NCBI GenBank assembly: GCA_024689005.1
Contig: JAILDU010000086.1
Coordinates: 1-44,010, forward strand
Origin: Paludibacteraceae bacterium
Lineage (GTDB): Bacteria > Bacteroidota > Bacteroidia > Bacteroidales > Paludibacteraceae
Length of the DNA stretch: 44,010 bases
Direction of reading: 5' to 3'
Shown: piece after piece, positions 15,392 to 25,285 of the stretch
Layout: each line of letters starts with the position of its first letter
Position numbering within the stretch: the stretch's first letter is position 1
The notes under the pieces: generated by a model
Told to the model about the DNA's origin: nothing
Database searches by the model: none
What the model saw: only the letters and a program-made list of their open reading frames with translations
Made by a program: the position numbers and the translations under genes

Positions 15392-18300
15392 TTATTGGGC
15401 AAGAATGGTATTTGCAGGCAGGAAGTCTGCTACAATCTTACCGGACTTGATGATTCGAGTCTTCTTGCCATCCTTGATAGTAAATGCGTACATGTATATC
15501 TCACCCGGATTGATCGGGATGATCACGCCATTCTCTTCGCTTGCTACGATATCGGCCACTTGCTCGCAATCACGTGCCGGGTCGGAAGCGATCTCTACGT
15601 CGTTCGGGTTGGCCGTTGGCAGTTGTTCTGCCAAGTAGAAGAGGCGTCCGCTCTGGTCGTAGATCACGACAGACACACCCTGACGGATGGAGGCTGCGAA
15701 CAGCGAGAACGTGGATGGGACGCGTTTGATCAGGACATCATCCGGTGTTGGAGCCAATCCGGAATTGATGCTCGATACAGCGAAATGGATATAGTAGCGG
15801 CGCTCGGTGCCATCCTCAGCCGTACAGATGATACGGCATGTATCGTTGGCGGCAGCCACACCGATAGACGGTTCTTCCGCATTCTCCGAACGCGGGAGAG
15901 CTGATACATAAGGAGGAACATCACCCTCGCGCAGGAAGTAGGTATAGAACGTAATCTCAGGATCGAAGTCACGAATCATAACGTCATCCAGCATGATTGC
16001 CTTGAGGGCACAGTCGTTGTCCTTGGCTATAATCTGGCGGATGGTGTACGTAGATTCGGTGGTACCGTCTTGAGCCACAACGGTAATCATTATCGTTCCA
16101 TCTTCGTTAGCTGTGACAGTAGCCGTAGCCAACGAGTCGCTCAATACATAAGATACGCTATCCGGACCGAAGAAGTCGTCGGCGGTGGATCCGTACGGGT
16201 GAGCATAGATATAGTCGGTCTGTTGGCTCTGGAAGTTGCTGATAGATTGGCTACCCAAGATGATATCGTTGAGCAATGCGTTGTTGTTCTTGACGAACTG
16301 GAAGATGATGGTGTAGTCAGCCTCATCGCTTCCGTTAGGCGCAAAGACGGAGATGGTCATCTTGATATCGCCGTTGTCCAAGGTATCCAGTCTGTACGGT
16401 TCCATTACGGTCTGCAGCGTGTCTTGTACGAGGACAGTGACAGCCGGGATAGTATCTTCACCGATTTGCAGTTTCTGCGTATAGTCGTAGTTGTTGGATG
16501 CGAAATTGTACAGGAACTCAGGGTGACCCTCTACCTTGATACTCTGAACCTGAGCATTGTCAGACAGTTCGCGATTGAAGGCGAGTGTGTACTTCTCCAT
16601 CGTTCCATCCTCAGCGCGCACATCAATGATGATAGAATCGCCGTGGATAGACATCTCGTAGGTCTGTGCTTCCTCTTTCTTCACAACAGTAACAGCAGGC
16701 AAGGTTGCACGCGAATCGATATTGAGACGATACAGGGTCTTCTGCGCATCAAAGCCGTCAATCGGTTTGCCGGCCAACATGATCATGTTGAGGCTTGCGT
16801 CGGATGATTGCTCCACGTTGTAGTGGATCGTATAGATACGCATGTTACCCGAAGCGGCAGTAACGGTGATGAGCGACTTGTAGCCAAGCGACTTACCGCT
16901 GAGTGAATCCGGAGCCTGCGAAACGAGGACTGTCTGTGTAGTATCCACTTTCAGCGCCTCAATCTCGGGCAGTGCGCCATTGAGTGCGTTAGCCTCAGCA
17001 GCCGACAGCGTGAGAGTATATTCGTTCTGGCGTGCGCTGAAGCCCGCAAGCGGCTTCTTATCCACGTAGATCATCTGCAGAGTATCGACAGCCGATTTGC
17101 AGATAGTGTACGAAACGGTGTAAGTATTCTTCTTACCCCTCTCGGATGTTACCTGTATCTGACGCAAGAGGTTGTTTTGGTCGCTCAGGAGCGTATCAAT
17201 CTGATAACGTTGCCAATCGTCGCCCTCTAACGGTTCGATGTTCGGGAAGGCGGTAGTACCAACAGGCAGCGAATCGTTATAGAAGAAAGTGGTCGGTTCG
17301 AATCCGCGGAGCGAATCACCATCTGCATAAATCATTCGCAGCGTATTGACATCCGAGCGAGTGTAGTGGAAGACAACTACGTACGTATTCTTCATCGTGG
17401 TGTCCTCTGCAGCGGTATGTATGAGTACTTGTTGCTTGTCCAGATCCGGATCATCGATAACAACCGTCTGGCGACTCTCGCCCTTCTGTGCTCCCACTTC
17501 CGGCAGCGAGTGAACGCCTACAGGCAGTTCAACCTGGTAGAAGTAGTAATCCGGTGTGAAGCCCTTGAGCGAATCTCCGTTGAGGAAGATCATGCCGAGG
17601 TCAGCGTCCTTAGACTTAGGCACTACGAAATTGAGAGTGTACTCGTTAGGTGTGCCATCAACAGCAAAGACCTTGATAGTAACGACCATCTTGTTCTTGC
17701 TGATCTCAACGGTCTGACCATCCATCTTGAGTTGTGCACTAACGGCGGGAGCCACGGTGCTACCGGCAGGCAACGCTATATCATAGCTGTGCTGCATCGG
17801 TTCGAACTTCAGCGACGGGTTGAGTGCGCGTTGGAAGTCAACGAGTTCAACCATCTGGTCGTTCTGCTCAAGCAGGATGTTGCTCAGCGTTGCGTCGCTC
17901 GACTGAGTCTGAACGTAGATATTGACAAAGTACTCCGATACGGTGGTGCCGTCTTCAGCCGTTACGCGGATGGTGCGGTTGTAGCCGTTCTCCAATACCT
18001 GAACAGTCTGGAAGCGGTCGTCCGAAGCATATTGTACATCGATATTAGCGGTATTCAACTCCATAGAGTAGTAGTGACGTCCCGACTCGAAGTCATTCAG
18101 TGCCTTGCCGTTGATCATGATACCTGTCAGTTCAGCACAATGGCTCGGTTCAGCCAGAACAGTAACGCTATACTCTTGGTTGGAGCCTTTCTCGCTGGTC
18201 ACATTGATGAGTGTCGGATCCAACTCGCCAACCTGACCCGGAGTCAGTTCTACCGATTGGCCCTGCTGGCCAACGAGGTAAGAGATTGACGGCATCTTAG

Positions 18301-21300
18301 GCTGAGTTCTCTTGGCACCGCGCGAAGGCAGAGTGACCGTATAGTTGAGTTTGTCTGCATCAAATCCGCTCAAAGCAGCGCCGTCCACCAAGATGTTAGC
18401 CAAACGCTTGTCATCGCTCTTATTCGGGTCGATACGCAGTTTGTAGGTCTTGCTGGTGCTGCCGTCAGCCGCAGTTACTTGGATTGAGTAGTCAATACCG
18501 TTGTTGGTGAAGGTCTGGCCGATAGTGATTTGCTGACCCTTCTCAGCAGCAACGGTAGTGATATATACCGTGCTATCGGAGCATATAGGAGTGGTCGAAT
18601 AGTCGAACATGGTCGGTTGGAACTCAGAGTAATCGGCTCCGTTCACCTTGATATTGCCCAAGAGAGCGTTGGTAGAAGGTGTGGTCGGATAGGTCCAAGT
18701 ATAGGTCTTGTTTACGGATCCATATACCTGCCACTCCATCTTAGCCGGGCTCTGGATGAAGACAACCGAGTCAGACGGATAAGCCAAGGCGAACGATACC
18801 GCGTCAGCCGGTTTGTCCTTCTCGCACGAAGTAGTATTACCGCCGAGTTCTTGCATCGGTGTGCCTGCAATCTCAAATGCTGAGATCTGAGCATTGGAGG
18901 TAATCGTAGGAGCAACGAGGTTGAAGGTGTGTGTACGTTTGGTCTTGCCGTCCTCGGCTGTGATAGTCAGCGTAGCGCCGTTGGCCGTGTAGTTCAAATC
19001 AACCTTCTGACCGTCGGTCTTCTTCATATAAACAATGTTAGCCATCTCGTTGGCAGTAACCTTGTAGATATAGTGAGCAGCATCCGTGGTCTCATAGCTT
19101 ACGCTGTTACCGTGAGCATCCTCCAGCGAGAGTTCGTCCAAATCAACCTCGTTCGACTTCATCTCACGGAAGACATAGACGGTCTTTTTGCTGGTACCGT
19201 TCTCGGCCTTAACCGTGACGGTTATGTTGTTGTTCTTCTTTTGAATGTCGAAGAGTTGGTGTACGCTCTCCGGCTCAATATGAAAGTCAGGCAGGGCCTT
19301 GGTTCCGTACGGCATATTGATGAAAGTAGTATCACCCTTCTCGGTGGTAGCATAACTGCCGAAGGTAGCCGTGTAGTCTAGCGAAGTAACCGGATTACGC
19401 TTGAGGACAACGGTATAGATTGTGCTATCACGTTTCTCAGCGAACGCGTTCTCTCCATAGTTAACTACCTTTGCTTTGAGTTCTCCGTTCACCCACTCAC
19501 CATTGTTGAGCCATTCGATGGTCTGCATTTGGTCGTGAACAGCGCCGGTGAACTTCAGCGAAGGAATTCCGGAAATAACTTCGTTTGCACCCAAAGTATA
19601 GGTGAAGGTGTTGCCACTCTTAGTCGTAGCCTTGCCATTAACCGTAGCCGAATTCAACGCCGAGTTGTATGTCAAGTGCATATTCTGGAGAAGCAGACGG
19701 GAACTCTGGTTATCATTCAAGCCACCCATGCTACCGATATTCTCCGTTCCGCAAGAATTAAGCGTTGCGTTGATGTATGCCACATTGCCGGAAGGATAAT
19801 TCAAGTTTATCGCTGCATTTTTCAGACCTGATGCACTATAGTTTCCACTATATGTAGCAACGGTTCCTAATGCGCTACCATTACTCATCCATACTTTAAC
19901 ACTCCAAGCATTGATTCCCGAACCGCTCAGCGCGTTGTACTGGAACGTGAGTTGCTCCGGAGTATTTCGGAATGTCACACCATTTGTTGCATTAACGGTC
20001 ACAGAAGACGAAGAATTACATCCAAACAGACTTCCACTTTTAACCGTGACACTCATGTCACCCAATGTCATCATACCCGGTATGGTAGCACGTATAGCTG
20101 CTTGACGAATAGAAGCCAGCAATACAGCGTTTTCTCCACTTTGAGAAACCTCAAGACCAGATGTATACGGGATTGGATAGCCAGCAATCTCATATGTATG
20201 TCCAGATGTTTTATCAGCCACAACCACCCAATCTGCGGAAGGCTTAGAACCTGTAGAACCGGCACTTACCCAAGTGTTCGAGAAATCGAACGGGTCTTTA
20301 TCGTTTGCATAGAACCAGCAGATGCTATAGGTTTCACCACCCGATACAGTAAGCGTAATCTGCTTCTTCTTGTTATCTAAAGCAGACTTGGTTACCGTTT
20401 TGCCGTCATATGCGGTATATGTAAAGTCACTTGCAGCCGGTTGTGCGGTTACATTAACGATATAGTTATATACATCCGGACGGAAGTTCGGAACAGTAGT
20501 ACCCTTGAACTTCAAGTCGCTCAATTTGCCGGTATTGTCATACTCCGGCATACGCGGAACGATTGTATATTCTACTTCGTTTTCGCCTTCACGGTTAGAA
20601 ACAGCTATCAATTTAGCGCCACGACGGATACCACCATTGTAGAAAGTAACAGCCTGCTCATTGTAGTTCTTCTCATAGCCTGTGATCTCGAACGACTTTG
20701 CGCCGTACGGCAGGTCAACGATATTCTCACCCTTGTTAGGAGTAATCGAACCGGTATGTACAGCATCGCTCTTATCTACGTAGCTATAGTTCACTTTCTT
20801 AATGAGGTTAGCACCTTCCGGTACGGCTACGTTGTAGCGGATAGAATAGGTGCGTGTAGCCTCACCGCTCTCACTCGTTACGATAATCTTAGTTTCACCA
20901 TTAATAGGAGCTTCGATATAGTGAATGAGTTGACCTTCTTCAGCCGGTTTGTAGTTAACCTCATACGGATTGACTGTTCCGAACGGGACATCGAAGGTAT
21001 AATCGGTTGTATTCACATCCTTGTCAACACCATCAATAATCAAACGACCCAGTTTGGTGTTGTGCGATTTCTCCACATTGAAGGTAACGAGATAATCTTG
21101 TGCGGTGCCATCTTGTGCCTCCACGTGGATACGGGTTACACCGTTGGTACCTCCATAATAAGTAGTGATTGTCTGGTTGTCCAACTGAGCCATCGGGAAG
21201 ACATTCGGCATTACCGTTGTGCCCTTCGGCAGCGTGACAGAATAATGGTTATTCTCTGCGTCGAAGCCCATCAGTCGTGCGCCATCAACAAGAATGCCTG

Positions 21301-24300
21301 CCAATTTAGCATTACTACTCTGCTTACGCGCGTACGTAATCTTATAGGTGTTGGTTGTGCCATCCTCAGAGGTAACCTGTATATCTTGTTCGTCATCATT
21401 GGCATTGTAGCTAACCACTCTCTGGTTGGTCTTTGCTGTAACCTGTACATCCGGCAGTTCTGCGCCTTCGTCCAACGTACCACCGTTAGCGGTATTGTTA
21501 GCCGGGTCGAAGGTGAAGGTCTGGCCGGCAGGCAGGCCAATCAGTTCGATATTCTCCAGCGTTGCATCGCTGCTCTTAGCGATACTATATTTCACTGTAT
21601 AACTGGTGGTATCGCCGTTTTCTGCGGTAACATGCATGCGCCATGTACCTTCTGCAATCTGGCCGAATGCTACCACCTGAGTCGGGTCGCCCTTCTCATA
21701 GCTGATAGTCGGATAAGTGCTACCTGCAGCCAGTGTGTAGTTATAGATACGTTTGCTTGCATCCCAATCTGCCAACTGAACGCCGTCAGCCTTGATTGAG
21801 CCCAGCGAAGCGTTGCCGATATAACGACGGGTGAAGGTGATGCTATAGGAAGCTGTTGTACCTTGCGCATCGCTTACGTGCAACCAAGCGGTCTCGCCAA
21901 TCCACATGACAGCCACGGTCTGACCCGATTCAGCGCTATAAGTGATAGTCGGCTGAGTCTTCTCGTAAGTAGCGGTATAACTGCTCTTGGTCGGATCAAA
22001 GCCTGCGAGAGCCGTTCCGTTGATGAAGATATTCTGCAATTGAACAGAAGTAGCAGGCACTTCTTCGAACGTAATCGTATAGGTATTGGTTGCGCCCTGT
22101 TCCGGTGCAACGAGGATAACTGCCTTACCTGCGCCAACCGGCGTGGTGATAGTTACCTGTTGGCCGGCCGCCTTATCCACTGTAATCTTCGGGCAGGTAG
22201 TGCTTGCCAGAGTGAGTTTGTAGTTCATCTGTTGCGGGTCGAAGCCTGCGAGCGGAGTGCCGTCCAGGTAAATCATATCGAGGAAAGCGTTAGCCGAAAG
22301 CTGGATCTTGAAGTAAACCTTATACTCGCGCTTAACACCGCTCTGTGCCGTTACGGTGATAATCTGAACCGTATCCTCCAAGACATTCAGCACACGCTGG
22401 GTGGACTCTGCTTTCTCAAAGGAGACAGCAGGGATGGCACTAACACCTTCCGGCAGAGTAACATGGTACTCAAGTACCTCAGGGTCAAAGTCTTGCAGGT
22501 CGGTTCCATCCAGACGAATCATCGTCAGCTTGGTATTGCTGGAAGTAGCCACCGAGAAGTGGATGATATAGGTACGACTTGCGCCGCTCTGCGGACGTAC
22601 GGTGATACGATAATCGCCGTTGACACCACCGTTACGTACCGTGACTGTCTGCAAGTCCTCGTCCTGCTTCGCAATAGTCACTTCCGGTAGTTCGGTTGTA
22701 CCTTGCGGCAGGCTATAGTTGTATTCGTTCACCTCCGGATCGAAGCCCTCCAGTTCTGCGCCATCTACCTTGATAGATTTGAGCGTATTGTCTGTGTAAG
22801 CATCAACGGAGAAAGTGATCAGGTAGATAGTAGTGCTACCATTGCCTGCGGTGACAGCAATACGGGTAGTTCCGTTCACATTACCTTTGGTAATGGTGAT
22901 GGTCTGATAATCATCGTACGGAACAGCCTCTATCTCAGGTAATTCTGTTGTACCGATAGGCAATTCATAAGAATAGTTGGTCACCTCCGGACGGAAGTCA
23001 GAGAGTGCCACTCCGCCAATCTTGATACCATTCAGTATAGAGATCTCGGATTTCTGGGTAGAGAATACCAACTTGTAGATAGTCTTGTCGCCGTTACCTG
23101 CGGTAACCGTGATACGGGTGATTCCATCCAAGCCGCCTTCTTCTTTCGTAACCGTCTGATATTCATCACCCTTTGTCCAGGTGATAGCCGGCAGAGAAGT
23201 GGTACCCAACGGCAGACTGATATAATAGGTCAGGTTGGTTGGCTCGAAATCGGCTACCAGGATATTATTGATTCGGATATCCTTGAGGTAGCTATAAGAC
23301 GAAGCCTCCAATTTGAAGTTCAGCTTGTAGATCTTCGGTGTTGTATTACCCGGAGTGGATACTTTGATTTGTGCGGAACCGCCATCCAGGTTAGCCAGCG
23401 AAGGCAACACATATTCAACCGTTTGTGCTCCGGCCGGGTAAGCCGAAACGGCCTCGATGGTCGGTACGGCAGATGTGCCCACCGGCAGCGAGACCTTGTA
23501 GTTGGTTTGCGTTGGTGTAAAGCCGGCTACCGAAGTGCCGTTCACCTTGATATCCTGCAGGGTGTTATCTGCCAACAGACCGACCTTGAAGGTCAGCGTA
23601 TAAGTGGCGGTACTCTTGCGGTCGGCTGCAGTAACGAGGATAGTAGCCGTTCCTGTGACAGAAGAAGCCTGCGTGATAGACAGAGTCTGCGCGTCCTCTT
23701 GTCTCTCAGCCTCTACTACAGGAGCAGCAGTGGTTCCGTAAGGCAACTCGATGTTATAGTTGTACTTGCTTGCGCTGAAGCCAGTTATAGGTGCGCCATT
23801 AACAGAAATGCCCGCCAACTTAGCATTAGAGCTGGCTGCCTTCTGGAACTGGATCTTATAGACGGTAGTTTTCTTTCCGTCCTCAGACTTAACTGTGATG
23901 ACGGTCGGAGTGTTGGTCACATTACCCTTAACGATAGAAATCTCACTACCAGACAGTTTACGCCCCGGGAAGTTGACCGTTTTACCACGAGGGTTAGTGA
24001 GTGCTCCCACACCACGATATGCCACGATATCAGGTACTTCGGTTGCATGCTCGCCCAATGCGTAGATCTGGACTTCCTTGCTATTCGGGTCAAATCCTTT
24101 CCACTCTTTCTCGCCGACAAGCAGTTTGTCAATCTTAGACGAATAGATCAATTCTATATCATCCACATAGAGCGAGTTGCCCTCGTACAAACCATCGTTG
24201 GCACGGAAGTTTGGATAGTTGGAAGCCGAGAAGATGAGGTTACATTTCTTCGGAGCGTTATCATTCATGTAGTAGATAGGCACACGAATATTGGTCCACT

Positions 24301-24928
24301 GGCCGTAGGTCTTACGCTCACGCCACCAACCTTCGGACACCTGTCCGCCGGCTGCGTCTGTCTTACACTCGTTTCCGTTGAGCGCGATACGAATATCAGA
24401 CTCCTCATCGTCCCAGCTAACGGAAGTACAACCGCCGTTCTTATTCTTATACGACGAACCTTTAGCCGTTCCGCTCCAAGCGTAGTACAAGATATGGAAA
24501 TCCTCCTTGTCGGTCTTATTACCAGTACGTTTGATCCATACCGATACCGAGTCCGGACGGTGGGTAAAGCCATAACCGCCATATGTACCAGCAGTTGCGG
24601 AACCGGTGTTTAGACCTTCCAGTTTCTGCCATGCAGTACCGAGGGAGAAGTACGCCGGTGATGTCTCGGTAATACCCATTGCACCGACCGATTGGTCTTG
24701 TACCATCATACAGTAGCCGCCGTTGTGGCCGGACTCTCTATGGGCAAAATTGAATTTCAGACCCACTTGGGATACGTTGGAGGCATTCCAATACTTGGCT
24801 TGCGGTTGTCCGTCATAAGCCGGAGCACTCCAGTCCTCCAAATTAGAGTTAGGCAATTGATAATCATCCGCAAATGAAATAGATGCGGAGGCAATCAGAC
24901 CTAATACACTTAGTAAAAATTTGTTCAT
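15392..24928 (-). CDS. Giant surface protein with about 30 cadherin-like repeats
   Basis: 3178 residues from the ATG at 24926-24928 (MNKFLLSVLGLIASASISFA signal peptide); the frame to 24985 adds a Met/Lys-rich leader. Residues about 20-280 resemble a PCMD-type carbohydrate-binding beta-sandwich (LPNSNLEDW..., LYVDDIELIY). About 30 units of 75-90 residues follow, each of the pattern NAxLxxIxVxGxxLxGFxP...YxVxLPxGTT..P, then QTVxI and xxTYTITF, i.e. cadherin-like beta-sandwich repeats (PF12733 type). Near the middle, unit 15 is followed by a second PCMD-like domain (GLEVSQSGENAVLLASIRQAA). The C-terminus (IYDQSGRLFYLAEQ, FTIKDGKKTRIIKSGKIV) resembles a T9SS type A sorting domain. Likely a long surface fibre or adhesin. 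Confidence 0.85.
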   Translation of the reverse strand: MNKFLLSVLGLIASASISFADDYQLPNSNLEDWSAPAYDGQPQAKYWNASNVSQVGLKFNFAHRESGHNGGYCMMVQDQSVGAMGITETSPAYFSLGTAWQKLEGLNTGSATAGTYGGYGFTHRPDSVSVWIKRTGNKTDKEDFHILYYAWSGTAKGSSYKNKNGGCTSVSWDDEESDIRIALNGNECKTDAAGGQVSEGWWRERKTYGQWTNIRVPIYYMNDNAPKKCNLIFSASNYPNFRANDGLYEGNSLYVDDIELIYSSKIDKLLVGEKEWKGFDPNSKEVQIYALGEHATEVPDIVAYRGVGALTNPRGKTVNFPGRKLSGSEISIVKGNVTNTPTVITVKSEDGKKTTVYKIQFQKAASSNAKLAGISVNGAPITGFSASKYNYNIELPYGTTAAPVVEAERQEDAQTLSITQASSVTGTATILVTAADRKSTATYTLTFKVGLLADNTLQDIKVNGTSVAGFTPTQTNYKVSLPVGTSAVPTIEAVSAYPAGAQTVEYVLPSLANLDGGSAQIKVSTPGNTTPKIYKLNFKLEASSYSYLKDIRINNILVADFEPTNLTYYISLPLGTTSLPAITWTKGDEYQTVTKEEGGLDGITRITVTAGNGDKTIYKLVFSTQKSEISILNGIKIGGVALSDFRPEVTNYSYELPIGTTELPEIEAVPYDDYQTITITKGNVNGTTRIAVTAGNGSTTIYLITFSVDAYTDNTLKSIKVDGAELEGFDPEVNEYNYSLPQGTTELPEVTIAKQDEDLQTVTVRNGGVNGDYRITVRPQSGASRTYIIHFSVATSSNTKLTMIRLDGTDLQDFDPEVLEYHVTLPEGVSAIPAVSFEKAESTQRVLNVLEDTVQIITVTAQSGVKREYKVYFKIQLSANAFLDMIYLDGTPLAGFDPQQMNYKLTLASTTCPKITVDKAAGQQVTITTPVGAGKAVILVAPEQGATNTYTITFEEVPATSVQLQNIFINGTALAGFDPTKSSYTATYEKTQPTITYSAESGQTVAVMWIGETAWLHVSDAQGTTASYSITFTRRYIGNASLGSIKADGVQLADWDASKRIYNYTLAAGSTYPTISYEKGDPTQVVAFGQIAEGTWRMHVTAENGDTTSYTVKYSIAKSSDATLENIELIGLPAGQTFTFDPANNTANGGTLDEGAELPDVQVTAKTNQRVVSYNANDDEQDIQVTSEDGTTNTYKITYARKQSSNAKLAGILVDGARLMGFDAENNHYSVTLPKGTTVMPNVFPMAQLDNQTITTYYGGTNGVTRIHVEAQDGTAQDYLVTFNVEKSHNTKLGRLIIDGVDKDVNTTDYTFDVPFGTVNPYEVNYKPAEEGQLIHYIEAPINGETKIIVTSESGEATRTYSIRYNVAVPEGANLIKKVNYSYVDKSDAVHTGSITPNKGENIVDLPYGAKSFEITGYEKNYNEQAVTFYNGGIRRGAKLIAVSNREGENEVEYTIVPRMPEYDNTGKLSDLKFKGTTVPNFRPDVYNYIVNVTAQPAASDFTYTAYDGKTVTKSALDNKKKQITLTVSGGETYSICWFYANDKDPFDFSNTWVSAGSTGSKPSADWVVVADKTSGHTYEIAGYPIPYTSGLEVSQSGENAVLLASIRQAAIRATIPGMMTLGDMSVTVKSGSLFGCNSSSSVTVNATNGVTFRNTPEQLTFQYNALSGSGINAWSVKVWMSNGSALGTVATYSGNYSASGLKNAAINLNYPSGNVAYINATLNSCGTENIGSMGGLNDNQSSRLLLQNMHLTYNSALNSATVNGKATTKSGNTFTYTLGANEVISGIPSLKFTGAVHDQMQTIEWLNNGEWVNGELKAKVVNYGENAFAEKRDSTIYTVVLKRNPVTSLDYTATFGSYATTEKGDTTFINMPYGTKALPDFHIEPESVHQLFDIQKKNNNITVTVKAENGTSKKTVYVFREMKSNEVDLDELSLEDAHGNSVSYETTDAAHYIYKVTANEMANIVYMKKTDGQKVDLNYTANGATLTITAEDGKTKRTHTFNLVAPTITSNAQISAFEIAGTPMQELGGNTTSCEKDKPADAVSFALAYPSDSVVFIQSPAKMEWQVYGSVNKTYTWTYPTTPSTNALLGNIKVNGADYSEFQPTMFDYSTTPICSDSTVYITTVAAEKGQQITIGQTFTNNGIDYSIQVTAADGSTSKTYKLRIDPNKSDDKRLANILVDGAALSGFDADKLNYTVTLPSRGAKRTQPKMPSISYLVGQQGQSVELTPGQVGELDPTLINVTSEKGSNQEYSVTVLAEPSHCAELTGIMINGKALNDFESGRHYYSMELNTANIDVQYASDDRFQTVQVLENGYNRTIRVTAEDGTTVSEYFVNIYVQTQSSDATLSNILLEQNDQMVELVDFQRALNPSLKFEPMQHSYDIALPAGSTVAPAVSAQLKMDGQTVEISKNKMVVTIKVFAVDGTPNEYTLNFVVPKSKDADLGMIFLNGDSLKGFTPDYYFYQVELPVGVHSLPEVGAQKGESRQTVVIDDPDLDKQQVLIHTAAEDTTMKNTYVVVFHYTRSDVNTLRMIYADGDSLRGFEPTTFFYNDSLPVGTTAFPNIEPLEGDDWQRYQIDTLLSDQNNLLRQIQVTSERGKKNTYTVSYTICKSAVDTLQMIYVDKKPLAGFSARQNEYTLTLSAAEANALNGALPEIEALKVDTTQTVLVSQAPDSLSGKSLGYKSLITVTAASGNMRIYTIHYNVEQSSDASLNMIMLAGKPIDGFDAQKTLYRLNIDSRATLPAVTVVKKEEAQTYEMSIHGDSIIIDVRAEDGTMEKYTLAFNRELSDNAQVQSIKVEGHPEFLYNFASNNYDYTQKLQIGEDTIPAVTVLVQDTLQTVMEPYRLDTLDNGDIKMTISVFAPNGSDEADYTIIFQFVKNNNALLNDIILGSQSISNFQSQQTDYIYAHPYGSTADDFFGPDSVSYVLSDSLATATVTANEDGTIMITVVAQDGTTESTYTIRQIIAKDNDCALKAIMLDDVMIRDFDPEITFYTYFLREGDVPPYVSALPRSENAEEPSIGVAAANDTCRIICTAEDGTERRYYIHFAVSSINSGLAPTPDDVLIKRVPSTFSLFAASIRQGVSVVIYDQSGRLFYLAEQLPTANPNDVEIASDPARDCEQVADIVASEENGVIIPINPGEIYMYAFTIKDGKKTRIIKSGKIVADFLPANTILAQ

Positions 24929-25054
24929 ATCAATTAGTTTAGTTATTTTTTTGCTCATCATAAGCATTATTTTTTTCTCATGCACGATCCGCTAAATATT
25001 ATATAAAAATATTGTATTTTTATCACTGCGGATTAGTGCATAATAAATCGGGTG

Positions 25055-25086
25055 CAAAGGTACTGCTTTTAAATCAACTAAACAAT
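25055..25086 (-). promoter_or_regulatory. Promoter of giant surface protein gene
   Basis: Minus strand: ATTG (25083-25086; near TTTG), 20-nt spacer ending AAAAGCAG, TACCTTTG (25055-25062). The leader is about 120 nt. Confidence 0.65.
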
Positions 25087-25201
25087 AGCAAATTTTAAGA
25101 AAAAGTTTACGATTTTTAAGATTTTAATAAAAAATCGCCTTCAAAAGGCATTTTGGAAGCATTTTTTATTAAGAATAAGCATAAAAATAGGCACAAAAAA
25201 A

Positions 25202-25228
25202 GAGTATTCCAGATGACCTGAAATACTC
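25202..25228 (-). terminator. serS terminator
   Basis: GAGTATT (25202-25208) pairs with AATACTC (25222-25228); on the minus strand a run of T follows. It is about 60 bp past the serS stop. Confidence 0.8.
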
Positions 25229-25285
25229 AATTTTTCCGAATATAATAGTCGTCAAATAGTTAACGCCCCATATATAGTCTAATGT

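Noticed and set aside
15395..24613. Many long plus-strand open frames (up to about 450 codons, e.g. 20441-21799) opposite the giant gene
   Set aside because: They are antisense shadows caused by codon bias of the repeat protein; no signal peptide, domain or promoter, and the minus-strand frame is unbroken with clear repeats.
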